From: DATEZO01 sp035255485
GTDB lineage: Bacteria; Pseudomonadota; Gammaproteobacteria; Burkholderiales; Burkholderiaceae_D
NCBI GenBank assembly: GCA_035255485.1
Contig: DATEZO010000088.1
Span: forward strand, 1 to 18,710
Reading direction: 5' to 3'
Length of the DNA stretch: 18,710 nt
The translations under genes and the position numbers were made by a program. This document shows, piece by piece, positions 6,011 through 14,490 of this stretch (the stretch's first letter is position 1; each line of letters starts with the position of its first letter). The notes beneath the pieces are model-generated. The model saw nothing but the letters and a program-made list of their open reading frames with translations, did not search any database and was not told where the DNA came from.

Positions 6011-7066
6011 TTATGCCGCAGTGAGAGAATCAGCAGTTCTCCTGGCTGCCTGATAGCGCACATCACTTTGCAGCGCATCCCACGGCAAAGCCGGTATTCG
6101 CCGAACCAGCGAAGCAAGTCTGGCAATCGACTTTTCAGCGGCAGCAGTCTTCTTTATTTTCAGGCCGGACAGCAATTGATCGGCCTTGTCCGGCGAGTTG
6201 CAAATCAGCACCATGTCACAACCGGCCGCCAGTGCAGCATGTGCACCATCAGTCACGGAGCCTGCTACGCTTGCACCTTCCATGCTGAGGTCATCGCTGA
6301 AAATAACACCTTGGAAGCCCATATCCTTGCGCAGGATCGACAGCCATTTTTTAGAGAACCCTGCCGGTTTACTGTCCACCTTCGGATAAATGACATGTGC
6401 CGGCATCACGCCTTCCAGACTCATGCCGAGCCAGCCATAGGGCGCGGCATCTTCTGCGAGAATGTCCACCAAGCTGCGTTCATCCACCGGAACCGCCACA
6501 TGCGAGTCTGCCTCGGCAAACCCGTGTCCCGGAAAATGTTTGCCGCAATTCGCCATCCCAGCCAGTGCCAGCCCATGATTCAGGCTTTTTGCCAGCAGAG
6601 CAACCACGCGCGCATCACGATGGAAAGAACGATCGCCAATCACACCAGACGAGCCGAAATCAAGATCCAGCACCGGCGTAAACGAAAGATCGATACCGCA
6701 GGCGCGCAATTCGGATGCCAGGACATAGCCGACATCGGTGCTTGCCTTCATGGCAGCCAGCACATCCCTGTCCCATAACTCGCCCAGCTTGCGCATTGGG
6801 GGCAGTATCGTGAAACCATCGGTCCGGAAACGCTGCACCCGTCCGCCTTCGTGATCCACCGCGATCACGATGCCCGGTCGTGCGGCATGGATTGCCTCGG
6901 TCAGTGCCGTCAGCTGCTTGCGGTCGCGATAATTGCGCGCGAACAGGATCACGCCGCCAGTCAGTGGATGCCGGATGCGTCGAATGTCCGCCTCCGACAG
7001 CGAGGTGCCAACCACGTCCAACATAACGGGGCCAGGATGCAACGCGGCAGTGCTTGTTGCTGTCAT
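6011..7066 (-). CDS. nagZ: Beta-N-acetylhexosaminidase, peptidoglycan recycling
   Basis: NagZ is a cytoplasmic glycoside hydrolase (GH3) that removes N-acetylglucosamine from anhydro-muropeptides during cell-wall recycling. Its product also signals AmpR-type beta-lactamase regulators where present. The 351-residue protein shows the single TIM-barrel with KHFPGHG (176-182), the flexible-loop catalytic pair in DSH (Asp187, His189), and FSDDLSM (256-262), which contains the nucleophile aspartate. DHEGGRVQRF (71-80) is also typical. I chose ATG 7066 since GGAG lies six bases upstream and the barrel begins soon after; the longer open frame only overlaps acpS. The start overlaps the acpS stop as ATGA, so translation is probably coupled. 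Confidence 0.95.
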   Translation of the reverse strand: MTATSTAALHPGPVMLDVVGTSLSEADIRRIRHPLTGGVILFARNYRDRKQLTALTEAIHAARPGIVIAVDHEGGRVQRFRTDGFTILPPMRKLGELWDRDVLAAMKASTDVGYVLASELRACGIDLSFTPVLDLDFGSSGVIGDRSFHRDARVVALLAKSLNHGLALAGMANCGKHFPGHGFAEADSHVAVPVDERSLVDILAEDAAPYGWLGMSLEGVMPAHVIYPKVDSKPAGFSKKWLSILRKDMGFQGVIFSDDLSMEGASVAGSVTDGAHAALAAGCDMVLICNSPDKADQLLSGLKIKKTAAAEKSIARLASLVRRIPALPWDALQSDVRYQAARRTADSLTAA

Positions 7067-7455
7067 TTTTTCTCCACGATCACGAATGCCACTGCATACT
7101 CGACTTCGTCGGTAATCGATACCTGCGCAGTCAATCCATTTTGATGCATGAACGCATCTAACGTTCCGCTCGTCACGGCTACCGGTTTTCCACTCGGCGC
7201 ATTGAGCGTCTGCATTGCGCGCCATGTCATTGGCATATGCATGCCAAGACCGATAGCCTTGGAAAACGCCTCTTTCGCAGCGAAGCGGGTGGCCAGAAAG
7301 CGAATCCCGCGTGCCTCCACCTTGACTTTGCGCCGCAAGTATTTTTGGAACTCTTCCGGACCCAGGACTTTTTCGGCAAAGCGTTCGCCATTGCGAGCCA
7401 GCGCAGCTTCAATGCGGGAAATCCGGATGATATCGGTGCCGATACCGTAAATCAT
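7063..7455 (-). CDS. acpS: Holo-[acyl-carrier-protein] synthase
   Basis: AcpS transfers 4'-phosphopantetheine from coenzyme A to the serine of acyl carrier protein, switching on fatty-acid synthesis in the cytoplasm. The 130-residue protein has the two family signatures: GIGTDIIRISRIE at the N terminus with metal-binding Asp8, and RFLATRFAAKEAFSKAIG (52-69) with Glu62. The length is normal for a trimer-forming AcpS. Its ATG overlaps the pdxJ stop as ATGA and its own stop overlaps the nagZ start the same way. The order pdxJ-acpS is widely conserved in proteobacteria. Confidence 0.96.
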   Translation of the reverse strand: MIYGIGTDIIRISRIEAALARNGERFAEKVLGPEEFQKYLRRKVKVEARGIRFLATRFAAKEAFSKAIGLGMHMPMTWRAMQTLNAPSGKPVAVTSGTLDAFMHQNGLTAQVSITDEVEYAVAFVIVEKK

Positions 7456-8219
7456 TTCATGTGTACACCCAGACGCGCTGCAATCATGATTGCCTTCATT
7501 TCCTTGATTGCATTCTGCCAGCCGATGAATACCGCATGTGCAACAATCGCATGGCCGATATTGAGTTCGACGATTTCCGGAATCGCGGCAATCGCTTGCA
7601 CATTGGTGTAGTGCAGGCCGTGACCGGCGTTTACCTTCAATCCGTGCCGGACACCTTCCAGAACTGCTGCCTTTACCCGTTCCAGTTCCTGCAACTGAGC
7701 GGGCCCGACTGGCGCATCTGCGTAGCGTCCGGTATGGATTTCAATTACTTCCGCGCCCGACTCGCTCGCTGCCTTGATTTGGGCAATATCGGGATCGATG
7801 AACAGGCTGACCCGGATACCTTCAGCTTGCAATTGCTGCACGGCTGCATGCACTTCCGTAAAATATCTGACGACATCGAGCCCGCCCTCAGTCGTCACTT
7901 CCGATCTGCGTTCAGGCACCAGGCAAACATCCTGCGGCTTGATCCTGCACGCGAAATCGACCATTTCCGCCGTCACTGCCGACTCAAGATTCATGCGGGT
8001 GCGCAACTGTGGCCGGATTGCCTCTACATCGGCATCCCGGATATGACGGCGGTCCTCTCGCAGATGCAGCGTGATCAGATCGGCGCCCGCCTCCTCGGCT
8101 AGTAAAGCTGCTTCAACCGGGTCAGGATACGACGTACCGCGAGCATTGCGCAGTGTTGCGACATGGTCGATATTGACGCCTAAATCAATGACAGGACTTT
8201 TTGGATGTAAGAGGCTCAT
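7452..8219 (-). CDS. pdxJ: Pyridoxine 5'-phosphate synthase
   Basis: PdxJ condenses 1-deoxy-D-xylulose 5-phosphate with 3-amino-2-oxopropyl phosphate to form pyridoxine 5'-phosphate, the last ring-forming step of vitamin B6 synthesis. The 255-residue TIM-barrel protein shows LGVNIDHVATLRNARG near the start, HLREDRRHI (52-60) with catalytic His52, the Glu79 of MNLES, and NAGHGLHYTN near the C terminus. The length is slightly above the 243 residues of the E. coli enzyme. It begins 15 bases after the recO stop without an obvious Shine-Dalgarno, and overlaps acpS by four bases. Confidence 0.97.
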   Translation of the reverse strand: MSLLHPKSPVIDLGVNIDHVATLRNARGTSYPDPVEAALLAEEAGADLITLHLREDRRHIRDADVEAIRPQLRTRMNLESAVTAEMVDFACRIKPQDVCLVPERRSEVTTEGGLDVVRYFTEVHAAVQQLQAEGIRVSLFIDPDIAQIKAASESGAEVIEIHTGRYADAPVGPAQLQELERVKAAVLEGVRHGLKVNAGHGLHYTNVQAIAAIPEIVELNIGHAIVAHAVFIGWQNAIKEMKAIMIAARLGVHMK

Positions 8220-8234
8220 GGCAGGAAAGGTCGC

Positions 8235-8993
8235 TTATAACTGCATCAAATCTATCAGGATCTGGCGTGTATTGAGCGGTACGCCGCCCAGTTGATGCGC
8301 CAGCAGAAACCGCATCAAAAATTTACTTTGCATCTGCGTCGTCATATCGCCATAGTCTTCCCTCTCCATATCGAGCAGAGTCTTGCCCGATACAGTTGGC
8401 CAGACATCTGCCGGCCTTGCCGTTCGCGGGCCGGACTCCGGGTCCACGACATAAATCTGTTCCGGATCTACTGCCTGCCCGGTCGTGCCGCACACCATCA
8501 AATCAGCGGCTACGCCAGTTTCCCGCAGCAAGGCGCGCTCGAACTTGCGCAATACGATAGGCGCCGGTTCATCATGCGCGAGCTGGTTCAGGGTGGCGAC
8601 ATAGTGATCGAACAATGCCGGATGCGGATCGTCTTTCGCCAGCAGTTTGACCAGCAATTCATTCAGGTAAAAACCGCACAGCAATGCGGATTTTTCCAGC
8701 GGTAAGAGGCCGCCGATCCATTCCGCGGCGATCAGCGTGCGCACTTCGGCTTTTCCGCTCCAGCCAAGCGATAGCGGCTGAAAGGTTTGCAGCACGCCGC
8801 GCAATTTGGAATGCGGCCTCTTGGCGCCTTTCGCGATCAGCGCCACGCGGCCATAGTCGCGCGAAAAGACGTCGACAATCAGACTGGTTTCCTTGTACGG
8901 ATAGGAATGCAATACGAAACCGGGCTGCTGCGTGACGCGAAGATCCTTTTCTGCCGGCTTTACCCGCTTTGCAGAGACCCCCTGCTCACTCAT
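8235..8993 (-). CDS. recO: DNA repair protein RecO
   Basis: RecO loads RecA onto SSB-coated single-stranded DNA together with RecR in the RecFOR pathway and anneals complementary strands. The 252-residue protein has the N-terminal OB-fold (about 20-100; FVLHSYPYKETSLIVDVFSR, then AKGAKRPHSKLRG) and an alpha-helical C-terminal domain. The four-cysteine zinc motif found in some RecO proteins is not present; only isolated cysteines are seen. I chose ATG 8993 (MSEQG), whose first eight bases overlap the end of era (ATGAGTGA), giving tight coupling. The longer frame to 9020 would only add residues inside era. Confidence 0.95.
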   Translation of the reverse strand: MSEQGVSAKRVKPAEKDLRVTQQPGFVLHSYPYKETSLIVDVFSRDYGRVALIAKGAKRPHSKLRGVLQTFQPLSLGWSGKAEVRTLIAAEWIGGLLPLEKSALLCGFYLNELLVKLLAKDDPHPALFDHYVATLNQLAHDEPAPIVLRKFERALLRETGVAADLMVCGTTGQAVDPEQIYVVDPESGPRTARPADVWPTVSGKTLLDMEREDYGDMTTQMQSKFLMRFLLAHQLGGVPLNTRQILIDLMQL

Positions 8994-9888
8994 AGCCGTA
9001 AGCGCGCAATCCTGCTTCATTGTCGGCCCAGCCGGACTTTACCTTGACCCATATTTCAAGATACACCGGTCCACCAAACAAGCGCTCCATGTCGAGGCGG
9101 GCCTGCGTTGAAATTTCTTTCAGGCGTGCGCCTTTTTGCCCGATTACCATTGCCTTGTGACTGTCGCGCTCAACCAGAATTGCCGTAAATATGCGCCGCA
9201 GATTTCCCTCCTGCTCGAATTTTTCGAGCAAGACCGTACTGGTATAAGGCAACTCGTCGCCCACCAGACGAAATACTTTTTCACGTACGATTTCAGTAGC
9301 CAGGAATTTTTCGCTGCGGTCGGTAATCTCGTCCTCGCTGAAAATCGGTGGGTTCTCCGGCAGATATTTCTGAATTTCATCTTGCAAATCATCCAGCTGA
9401 AAATGCTGTTTTGCAGAAACCGGCACCACCGCGACAAAATCACGCTGTGCAGCTGCCTGCTGTGCGAAAGGCAGCAGCAGCGCCTTGTCTTTCATCCGGT
9501 CCGATTTGTTGATGACGAGAATGCACGGCACGCTTTTCGGAATCAGATCGAGAACCTGCCGATCTGCATCGCCCAACATGCCAGCTTCAACCACAAACAA
9601 CACGACATCCGACGCCGTCAGCGTATTGTTGACCGTCTTGTTCAGCGTCTTGTTAAGTGCATTGGCGTGACGCGTCTGAAAGCCTGGCGTATCCACATAG
9701 ACAAACTGGGCCCGATCAGTGGTCTGTATGCCGGTAATGCGATGCCGCGTTGTTTGTGCCTTGCGCGATGTGATGCTGACTTTTGCACCGATTAGTGCAT
9801 TCATCAAGGTTGATTTTCCAACGTTCGGACGTCCTACGATGGCAATATAGCCGCATCGAAAGCCGGCAGGTGCAGCAGAATTTGTCAT
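8986..9888 (-). CDS. era: GTPase Era, 30S ribosome assembly
   Basis: Era is an essential GTPase that binds the 3' end of 16S rRNA and assists 30S subunit maturation. The 300-residue protein has all GTPase motifs: G1 GRPNVGKS (19-26), the G2 threonine in TTRHRITG, G3 DTPG (66-69), G4 NKSD (127-130) and G5 SAK (158-160). The C-terminal KH domain follows, with VIGQKGARLKEI at about 248-259. The start overlaps the rnc stop as ATGA. Coupling of era to rnc is conserved widely and fits their shared role in rRNA maturation. Confidence 0.97.
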   Translation of the reverse strand: MTNSAAPAGFRCGYIAIVGRPNVGKSTLMNALIGAKVSITSRKAQTTRHRITGIQTTDRAQFVYVDTPGFQTRHANALNKTLNKTVNNTLTASDVVLFVVEAGMLGDADRQVLDLIPKSVPCILVINKSDRMKDKALLLPFAQQAAAQRDFVAVVPVSAKQHFQLDDLQDEIQKYLPENPPIFSEDEITDRSEKFLATEIVREKVFRLVGDELPYTSTVLLEKFEQEGNLRRIFTAILVERDSHKAMVIGQKGARLKEISTQARLDMERLFGGPVYLEIWVKVKSGWADNEAGLRAYGYE

Positions 9889-10826
9889 GCGGTCTTTGAA
9901 TGTGTGGTGACGATAGGTTGGCCCTTTTCGTCAGTTTTTCCGATACCAGGCGCCGTGCCGGCAATATCGTTCTTCCGCGTGATGTCCGATCCGGATTCCG
10001 TATCCGTTCTCGCATGTTCACCCTGTAAATCCGAATTGACGGATGTGGGGAATTCCTGTCCTGCCGGCGCATCAGGTTGTACAGTTGCAATTCCGGCGAG
10101 CTTTAGTTGCGAAGTCCTCGGCTTGTTTTTCCGGGTAGTTGGCGGAGTCTTGACCAACGCAGCCTGCACCGCTTCCAGCGCCCGTTTTGCCGCGGCCTGT
10201 TCCCCTGCCCGACGACTGCCTCCGGTGCCGAAGACTTGAATATCGAGCTTCGGCACCAGGCATTCAATCTCGAATTCCTGACTATGCGCAGCGCCGTGCG
10301 TGGCAACGACATTGTATTGTGGAAGCGCGATTTTCTTGCCTTGCAAAAATTCCTGCAGCAGGGTTTTTGCATCCTTGCCGAGCGTTTTTGGATCGACCGT
10401 ATCCAGAATCGGAATATACAGTGCGCGAATCACGTCTCGTGCGGCATTGAATCCTGCATCCAGGAAAATAGCGCCGAACAGCGCCTCAAGTGTATCCGCC
10501 AGAATCGAAGGCCGCCGAAATCCGCCCGACTTCAGTTCGCCTTCGCCCAATCGCAGGCATTGGGACAGTTCCAGTCGTTGGGCAATTTCATATAACGATT
10601 GCTGCTTGACAAGATTGGCGCGCACGCGCGACAAATCCCCTTCATCGATTTTTGAGTATCGATCGAACAAAAGAGACGCGACAACGCAATTCAGGATCGA
10701 ATCACCGAGAAATTCCAGCCGCTCATTATGCAGACTGCCATGGCTGCGATGCGTCAAGGCCTGCTGCAGTAATGCACCATTTTTGAATGTATGGCCAAGC
10801 CGGCTTTGCAATACGATAATGTCCAT
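9885..10826 (-). CDS. rnc: Ribonuclease III with a long C-terminal tail
   Basis: RNase III cuts double-stranded RNA and is needed for rRNA precursor processing and turnover of structured mRNAs. The catalytic domain (about 1-150) has the signature NERLEFLGDSIL (34-45) with Glu38 and Asp42, and DTLEALFGA (111-119) with Asp111 and Glu114. A double-stranded RNA-binding domain follows (about 154-225). The 313-residue protein exceeds E. coli RNase III (226 residues) by an 88-residue tail rich in Thr, Asp, Gly and Lys, apparently disordered. I use ATG 10826 with GAG upstream; a GTG six bases earlier is possible. It follows the DUF4845 gene by 39 bases. Confidence 0.96.
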   Translation of the reverse strand: MDIIVLQSRLGHTFKNGALLQQALTHRSHGSLHNERLEFLGDSILNCVVASLLFDRYSKIDEGDLSRVRANLVKQQSLYEIAQRLELSQCLRLGEGELKSGGFRRPSILADTLEALFGAIFLDAGFNAARDVIRALYIPILDTVDPKTLGKDAKTLLQEFLQGKKIALPQYNVVATHGAAHSQEFEIECLVPKLDIQVFGTGGSRRAGEQAAAKRALEAVQAALVKTPPTTRKNKPRTSQLKLAGIATVQPDAPAGQEFPTSVNSDLQGEHARTDTESGSDITRKNDIAGTAPGIGKTDEKGQPIVTTHSKTA

Positions 10827-10865
10827 GGGCACTCACAGATAACAGCGATCACGCGCTGCATGCAA

Positions 10866-11228
10866 CTATTTTTTAGCCGTCGACCCTGAATAATCAATCA
10901 GCAGGCTGACCGGCCCGCTCAGCGGAATTTTCTTTTCATAAGCAAAGCTGATTTCAATATCATCGCCATTCTTGACGATTTCCAGATCCTTGCCGGAGAT
11001 GGACGTGATATAGCCGACTTCTGCCTGCTTATCAAATGAAGACTGGATTTCACGCACGGTCGTTCCCGACGTCTTGGCCGAGGCAATGGCTTTTTTGATG
11101 CCGAGATATTCAGTCACCGTCGGTACGACTTTAGCGCCAATCAAGGCAAACGCCGCAAGCACGACAAGAACAACAATCAAGCCTCCCAAAGAGACACCAC
11201 GCTGCCTGATCCTTGATCGTAGTTTCAT
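10866..11228 (-). CDS. DUF4845 membrane protein
   Basis: This 120-residue protein has a basic N terminus (MKLRSRIRQRG), one membrane segment at about 12-34, and a small soluble domain with the pattern IQSSFDKQAEVGYI, typical of DUF4845. The N terminus resembles a type IV pilin leader (RQRGVSLGGLIVV) but lacks the usual Glu5, so pilin-like processing is unproven. I chose ATG 11228 because AGGGGAA sits seven bases upstream. Its place between lepB and rnc is conserved in betaproteobacteria. Function is unknown; the neighbourhood suggests the inner membrane, probably with the domain facing the periplasm. Confidence 0.88.
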   Translation of the reverse strand: MKLRSRIRQRGVSLGGLIVVLVVLAAFALIGAKVVPTVTEYLGIKKAIASAKTSGTTVREIQSSFDKQAEVGYITSISGKDLEIVKNGDDIEISFAYEKKIPLSGPVSLLIDYSGSTAKK

Positions 11229-11247
11229 GTATTTCCCCTGGGTATTG

Positions 11248-12159
11248 TTATTGAAAGCCACCAATTCGCTTCAAGTTGCCTAAATTCATCCATACGAAAA
11301 ACGCCTTGCCGACAATATTCTGATCCGGCACAAAGCCCCAGTAACGACTATCAAGGCTGTTATCACGATTGTCACCCATCATGAAATATTGTCCGGTGGG
11401 TACGGTGCAGGTAAATCCTTCAAGATTATAGTGGCACAAATCGCGCCGGGGAAAATCATGCGGGTTGGGTACAAATGACGGTGCCTGTTCGTCATTCAGG
11501 ATCTTGTGTTCCACTCCTGTCAGATTTTCAAGATATTGCCTGGAATAATTCAGATGATCCTGGTTCAGGTAATCCGGCAGCGCCTTATAGGAAATCGTTT
11601 TGCCATTGATCGTTAACCGTTTGTTTTTATAGGTTATTTTATCACCCGGTACGCCGACTACCCGTTTAATGTAGTCCAGCGAGACATCTTCTGGGTATTT
11701 GAAAACCATGACATCTCCGCGTTGCGGATTCTTGATGTCGATGATTTTCTTGTTAATGATCGGCAGGCGAATGCCATAGATGAACTTGTTGACAAGAATC
11801 AGGTCGCCCACCTCCAGCGTCGGCACCATTGAACTGGAGGGAATCTTGAAAGGCTCATACAAAAAGGAGCGCAAAAAGAATACGAGTGCGATAACAGGGA
11901 AAAAACTGCCTGAATATTCCACCCAAGTCGGCTGTTTGAGCAGGTTCGCTTCCAGTGCAGCACGACCGCTGGGATCAAGCTTGATGCCATCGGCATGCAA
12001 TTTGGCGTTTCGCGCGTCGAATTGGGCAAGAGCCGCATCCGCTTTTACACGACGCTGCCTGGCCAGATAAAAAACATCCAGAAACCAGATGATGCCGGTC
12101 AAAATCGTCAGTACAAACAGGATTAATGCGAAATTCCCGAGGAGTGCTTGCAGAGTCAT
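11248..12159 (-). CDS. lepB: Signal peptidase I
   Basis: LepB cleaves signal peptides from exported proteins at the outer face of the inner membrane. The 303-residue protein has two N-terminal membrane helices (about 10-28 and 86-100) and the catalytic serine Ser110 in PSSSMVPTL. The general base is Lys165 in YIKRVVGVPGDK, and MGDNRDNSLDSR (261-272) is the conserved C-terminal box. Cys242 and Cys251 could form the disulphide known in the E. coli enzyme. The start overlaps the lepA stop as ATGA. Several exported proteins nearby (RseB, MucD) are likely substrates, as in any cell. Confidence 0.97.
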   Translation of the reverse strand: MTLQALLGNFALILFVLTILTGIIWFLDVFYLARQRRVKADAALAQFDARNAKLHADGIKLDPSGRAALEANLLKQPTWVEYSGSFFPVIALVFFLRSFLYEPFKIPSSSMVPTLEVGDLILVNKFIYGIRLPIINKKIIDIKNPQRGDVMVFKYPEDVSLDYIKRVVGVPGDKITYKNKRLTINGKTISYKALPDYLNQDHLNYSRQYLENLTGVEHKILNDEQAPSFVPNPHDFPRRDLCHYNLEGFTCTVPTGQYFMMGDNRDNSLDSRYWGFVPDQNIVGKAFFVWMNLGNLKRIGGFQ

Positions 12160-13949
12160 TTGTCATCCACTTGTAGAATTGCCAGGAACGCTTCCTGCGG
12201 AATTTCGACCGAGCCGACCTGTTTCATGCGTTTTTTGCCGGCTTTCTGTTTTTCCAGCAGCTTGCGCTTGCGGCTGATATCGCCGCCGTAGCATTTGGCC
12301 AGCACATTCTTGCGCAAGGCCTTGACGTTTTCACGCGAAATAATGTTGGAACCGACCGCTGCCTGAATCGCGACATCGAACATCTGACGCGGAATCAGCT
12401 CGCGCATTTTTGCTGCCACAGCACGACCACGATACTGGCTGTTGGAACGGTGCACAATGATCGCCAGCGCATCGACCTTCTCGCTATTGATCAGCATGTC
12501 GACCTTGACCACGTCGGATGCCCGGTACTCCTTGAATTCATAATCCATTGAAGCATAACCGCGTGAAGTGGATTTGAGCTTGTCGAAGAAATCGAGCACG
12601 ATTTCCGCCATCGGCATTTCATAGGTAAGCTTGACCTGCTTGCCGTGGTAGCTCATGTCGAGCTGCACGCCGCGTTTTTGGGTGCATAACGTAATTACCG
12701 AGCCGACATATTCCTGCGGCATGTACAGATTGACGGTAACGATCGGCTCGCGGATTTCCTCGATCTTGGACGGATCGGGCATCTTCGAGGGATTATCCAC
12801 CATTAGCAGCGTGCCATCGCGTAGCTGCACTTCATAGATCACCGTGGGCGCGGTAGTGATCAAATCCATGTCGAATTCGCGTTCTAGCCGCTCCTGCACG
12901 ATTTCCATGTGCAAGAGGCCAAGGAAACCGCAGCGGAACCCGAAACCGAGCGCTTGTGAAACCTCCGGCTCGTATTGCAGCGCAGCGTCGTTCAGCTTGA
13001 GTTTTTCGAGTGAATCGCGCAATGCATCGTACTGGTTTGCTTCTACCGGAAACAGGCCCGCGAACACTTGCGGCTGGACTTCCTTGAATCCGGGCAGCGC
13101 TTCCGCAGCCGGCTTGGTGGCCAGTGTGACCGTATCACCGACGCGCGCCGCTTTCAGTTCCTTGATGCCGGCGATAATGAAGCCCACCTGTCCGGCAGAC
13201 AGCATTGCGCGCGGCTGCGATTTAGGCGTAAACACGCCAACGCTTTCAGTCAAGTGCTGCGAGCCGGTTGCCATCAGCAGAATCTTGTCCTTCGGCCGTA
13301 ACGTACCGTTAAAGATGCGTACCAGCATCACGACGCCAACATAATTATCAAACCACGAATCAACAATCAGCGCCTGTAGCGGCGCATCCGGATCGCCCTT
13401 GGGCGGCGGCACTTTGGCGATCAGCGATTCCAGCACATCCTGCACGCCGAGGCCGGTTTTGGCAGAGCAACGTACCGCGTCGGTAGCGTCGATGCCGATC
13501 ACTTCCTCTATCTCGCTGATCGCGTTATCGGGGTCGGCTGATGGCAAATCGATCTTGTTCAGTACCGGCACCACTTCAACGCCGAGCTCGATGGCGGTGT
13601 AGCAGTTCGCAACGGTTTGCGCTTCCACCCCTTGCGATGCGTCAACCACCAGCAGTGCACCTTCGCAGGCCGATAACGAGCGGCTTACTTCATAGCTGAA
13701 GTCGACATGTCCTGGCGTATCGATCAGGTTGAGATTATAGATTTCACCGTTTTGCGCCTTGTAGGCCAACGCCGCCGTCTGAGCCTTGATCGTGATGCCA
13801 CGCTCCCGCTCCAGATCCATGGAATCGAGCACCTGCGCTTCCATCTCTCGATCAGAGAGCCCACCGCACAACTGGATGATGCGATCAGCCAGCGTTGATT
13901 TGCCATGATCGATATGGGCAATGATGGAAAAATTGCGAATGTTGTTCAT
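12156..13949 (-). CDS. lepA: Elongation factor 4 (LepA)
   Basis: LepA is a ribosome-associated translational GTPase implicated in back-translocation, ribosome assembly or initiation under stress. The 597-residue protein has G1 AHIDHGKST (11-19), G3 DTPGH (77-81) and G4 NKID (131-134), then EF-G-like domains and the LepA-specific C-terminal domain (ending in the region ENVKALRKNVLAKCYGGDISRKRKLLEKQ family signature, shown here only in part as AKCYGGDISRKRKLL). The start is ATG 13949 (MNNIRNFSII), matching the family N terminus; the TTG just before it is not needed. No Shine-Dalgarno is visible. Instead, the stop of a small upstream frame overlaps the start as TGATG. It opens the long run down to pgsA. 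Confidence 0.97.
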   Translation of the reverse strand: MNNIRNFSIIAHIDHGKSTLADRIIQLCGGLSDREMEAQVLDSMDLERERGITIKAQTAALAYKAQNGEIYNLNLIDTPGHVDFSYEVSRSLSACEGALLVVDASQGVEAQTVANCYTAIELGVEVVPVLNKIDLPSADPDNAISEIEEVIGIDATDAVRCSAKTGLGVQDVLESLIAKVPPPKGDPDAPLQALIVDSWFDNYVGVVMLVRIFNGTLRPKDKILLMATGSQHLTESVGVFTPKSQPRAMLSAGQVGFIIAGIKELKAARVGDTVTLATKPAAEALPGFKEVQPQVFAGLFPVEANQYDALRDSLEKLKLNDAALQYEPEVSQALGFGFRCGFLGLLHMEIVQERLEREFDMDLITTAPTVIYEVQLRDGTLLMVDNPSKMPDPSKIEEIREPIVTVNLYMPQEYVGSVITLCTQKRGVQLDMSYHGKQVKLTYEMPMAEIVLDFFDKLKSTSRGYASMDYEFKEYRASDVVKVDMLINSEKVDALAIIVHRSNSQYRGRAVAAKMRELIPRQMFDVAIQAAVGSNIISRENVKALRKNVLAKCYGGDISRKRKLLEKQKAGKKRMKQVGSVEIPQEAFLAILQVDDK

Positions 13950-14020
13950 CAAGATTTGTTGGAGACGGGACAGCGCTGCGGTTTGCCTTGTTCCGCATAG
14001 GTCATGTCGGGCAACAGCAC
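13949..14020 (-). CDS. Candidate leader ORF overlapping the lepA start
   Basis: A GTG at 14020 opens a 23-residue frame whose TGA (13949-13951) shares its A with the lepA ATG (TGATG). An internal ATG at 14005 would give 18 residues (MTYAEQGKPQRC...). The frame stays open upstream through the hairpin to a stop near 14125, and the upstream part would encode a hydrophobic stretch, but no ATG begins it. Codon use in the last 18 codons resembles the neighbouring genes. No Shine-Dalgarno is visible, so this is a weak call; chance openness is possible. Confidence 0.2.
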   Translation of the reverse strand: MLLPDMTYAEQGKPQRCPVSNKS

Positions 14021-14490
14021 GCTTCGCTTGACACTGTCCCGTAAATAAAAATACGTTACAAAAAAAGCGCTCTGAACGGGGAAGATTCCCCAGGCGAGCG
14101 CCTTATTGCGAAAGGATGTTCAATTGCAGCATTTTACCGGATTTTAGGGGGAAAACCCATAAATCAAGGAATACCAGCAGCATGAGACGAGCCGGCAAGC
14201 GGCAAGCAAGATCAATTTACTGGCGAAAAGCCTGTCCAGGGCCAGGAAAATTTCCACAGACGGCGCTTTTATCAATCACAGGCTGCACTTTATAATTCAT
14301 ACATACACCGTTGTGTATTTTTAAACTACGCCTATTTCATTGCGAGCATTGTGGTATTTTTACCTATACTCCCAATATTTGTTATTTCCAGAAAGCGGAT
14401 CCATTGCTTTTGGTGCTGGTACATTCTGCTATCGTCCCCGCAGCTCTCGGCGGAACGACAGAATAACGGATCATTCATACTCCTGGTTCT
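13950..14490. other. Intergenic region between stress operon and lepA operon
   Basis: This 541-base gap contains the 3' flank of the thioredoxin-fold gene, a hairpin with a seven-U run (14060-14101), the candidate leader ORF before lepA, and no full-size gene. The lepA promoter should lie here. A possible one on the minus strand is TTGATT and TAAAAT near 14140-14166, but the spacing is 15 bases, so it is uncertain. A small plus-strand dyad ATACAC-CGTT-GTGTAT followed by T residues lies at 14303-14322. Confidence 0.5.
14060..14101 (-). terminator. Terminator or attenuator hairpin upstream of lepA
   Basis: On the minus strand an outer stem GCGCTC/GAGCGC and an inner stem GGGGAA/TTCCCC form a long interrupted hairpin, followed at once by seven U. 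It lies 390 bases after the last stress-operon gene and 110 bases before lepA. It may end the rpoE-operon transcript, or act as an attenuator if lepA is transcribed from a promoter upstream of it. Confidence 0.75.

Noticed and set aside
6068..6778. 236-residue plus-strand frame opposite nagZ
   Set aside because: Antisense shadow of nagZ with no domain or ribosome-binding site.
9136..9795. 219-residue plus-strand frame opposite era
   Set aside because: Antisense shadow; era carries every GTPase and KH motif.
3461..14020. A novel system hidden in the long minus-strand operon
   Set aside because: Every gene is a recognisable conserved housekeeping gene in a known betaproteobacterial order.
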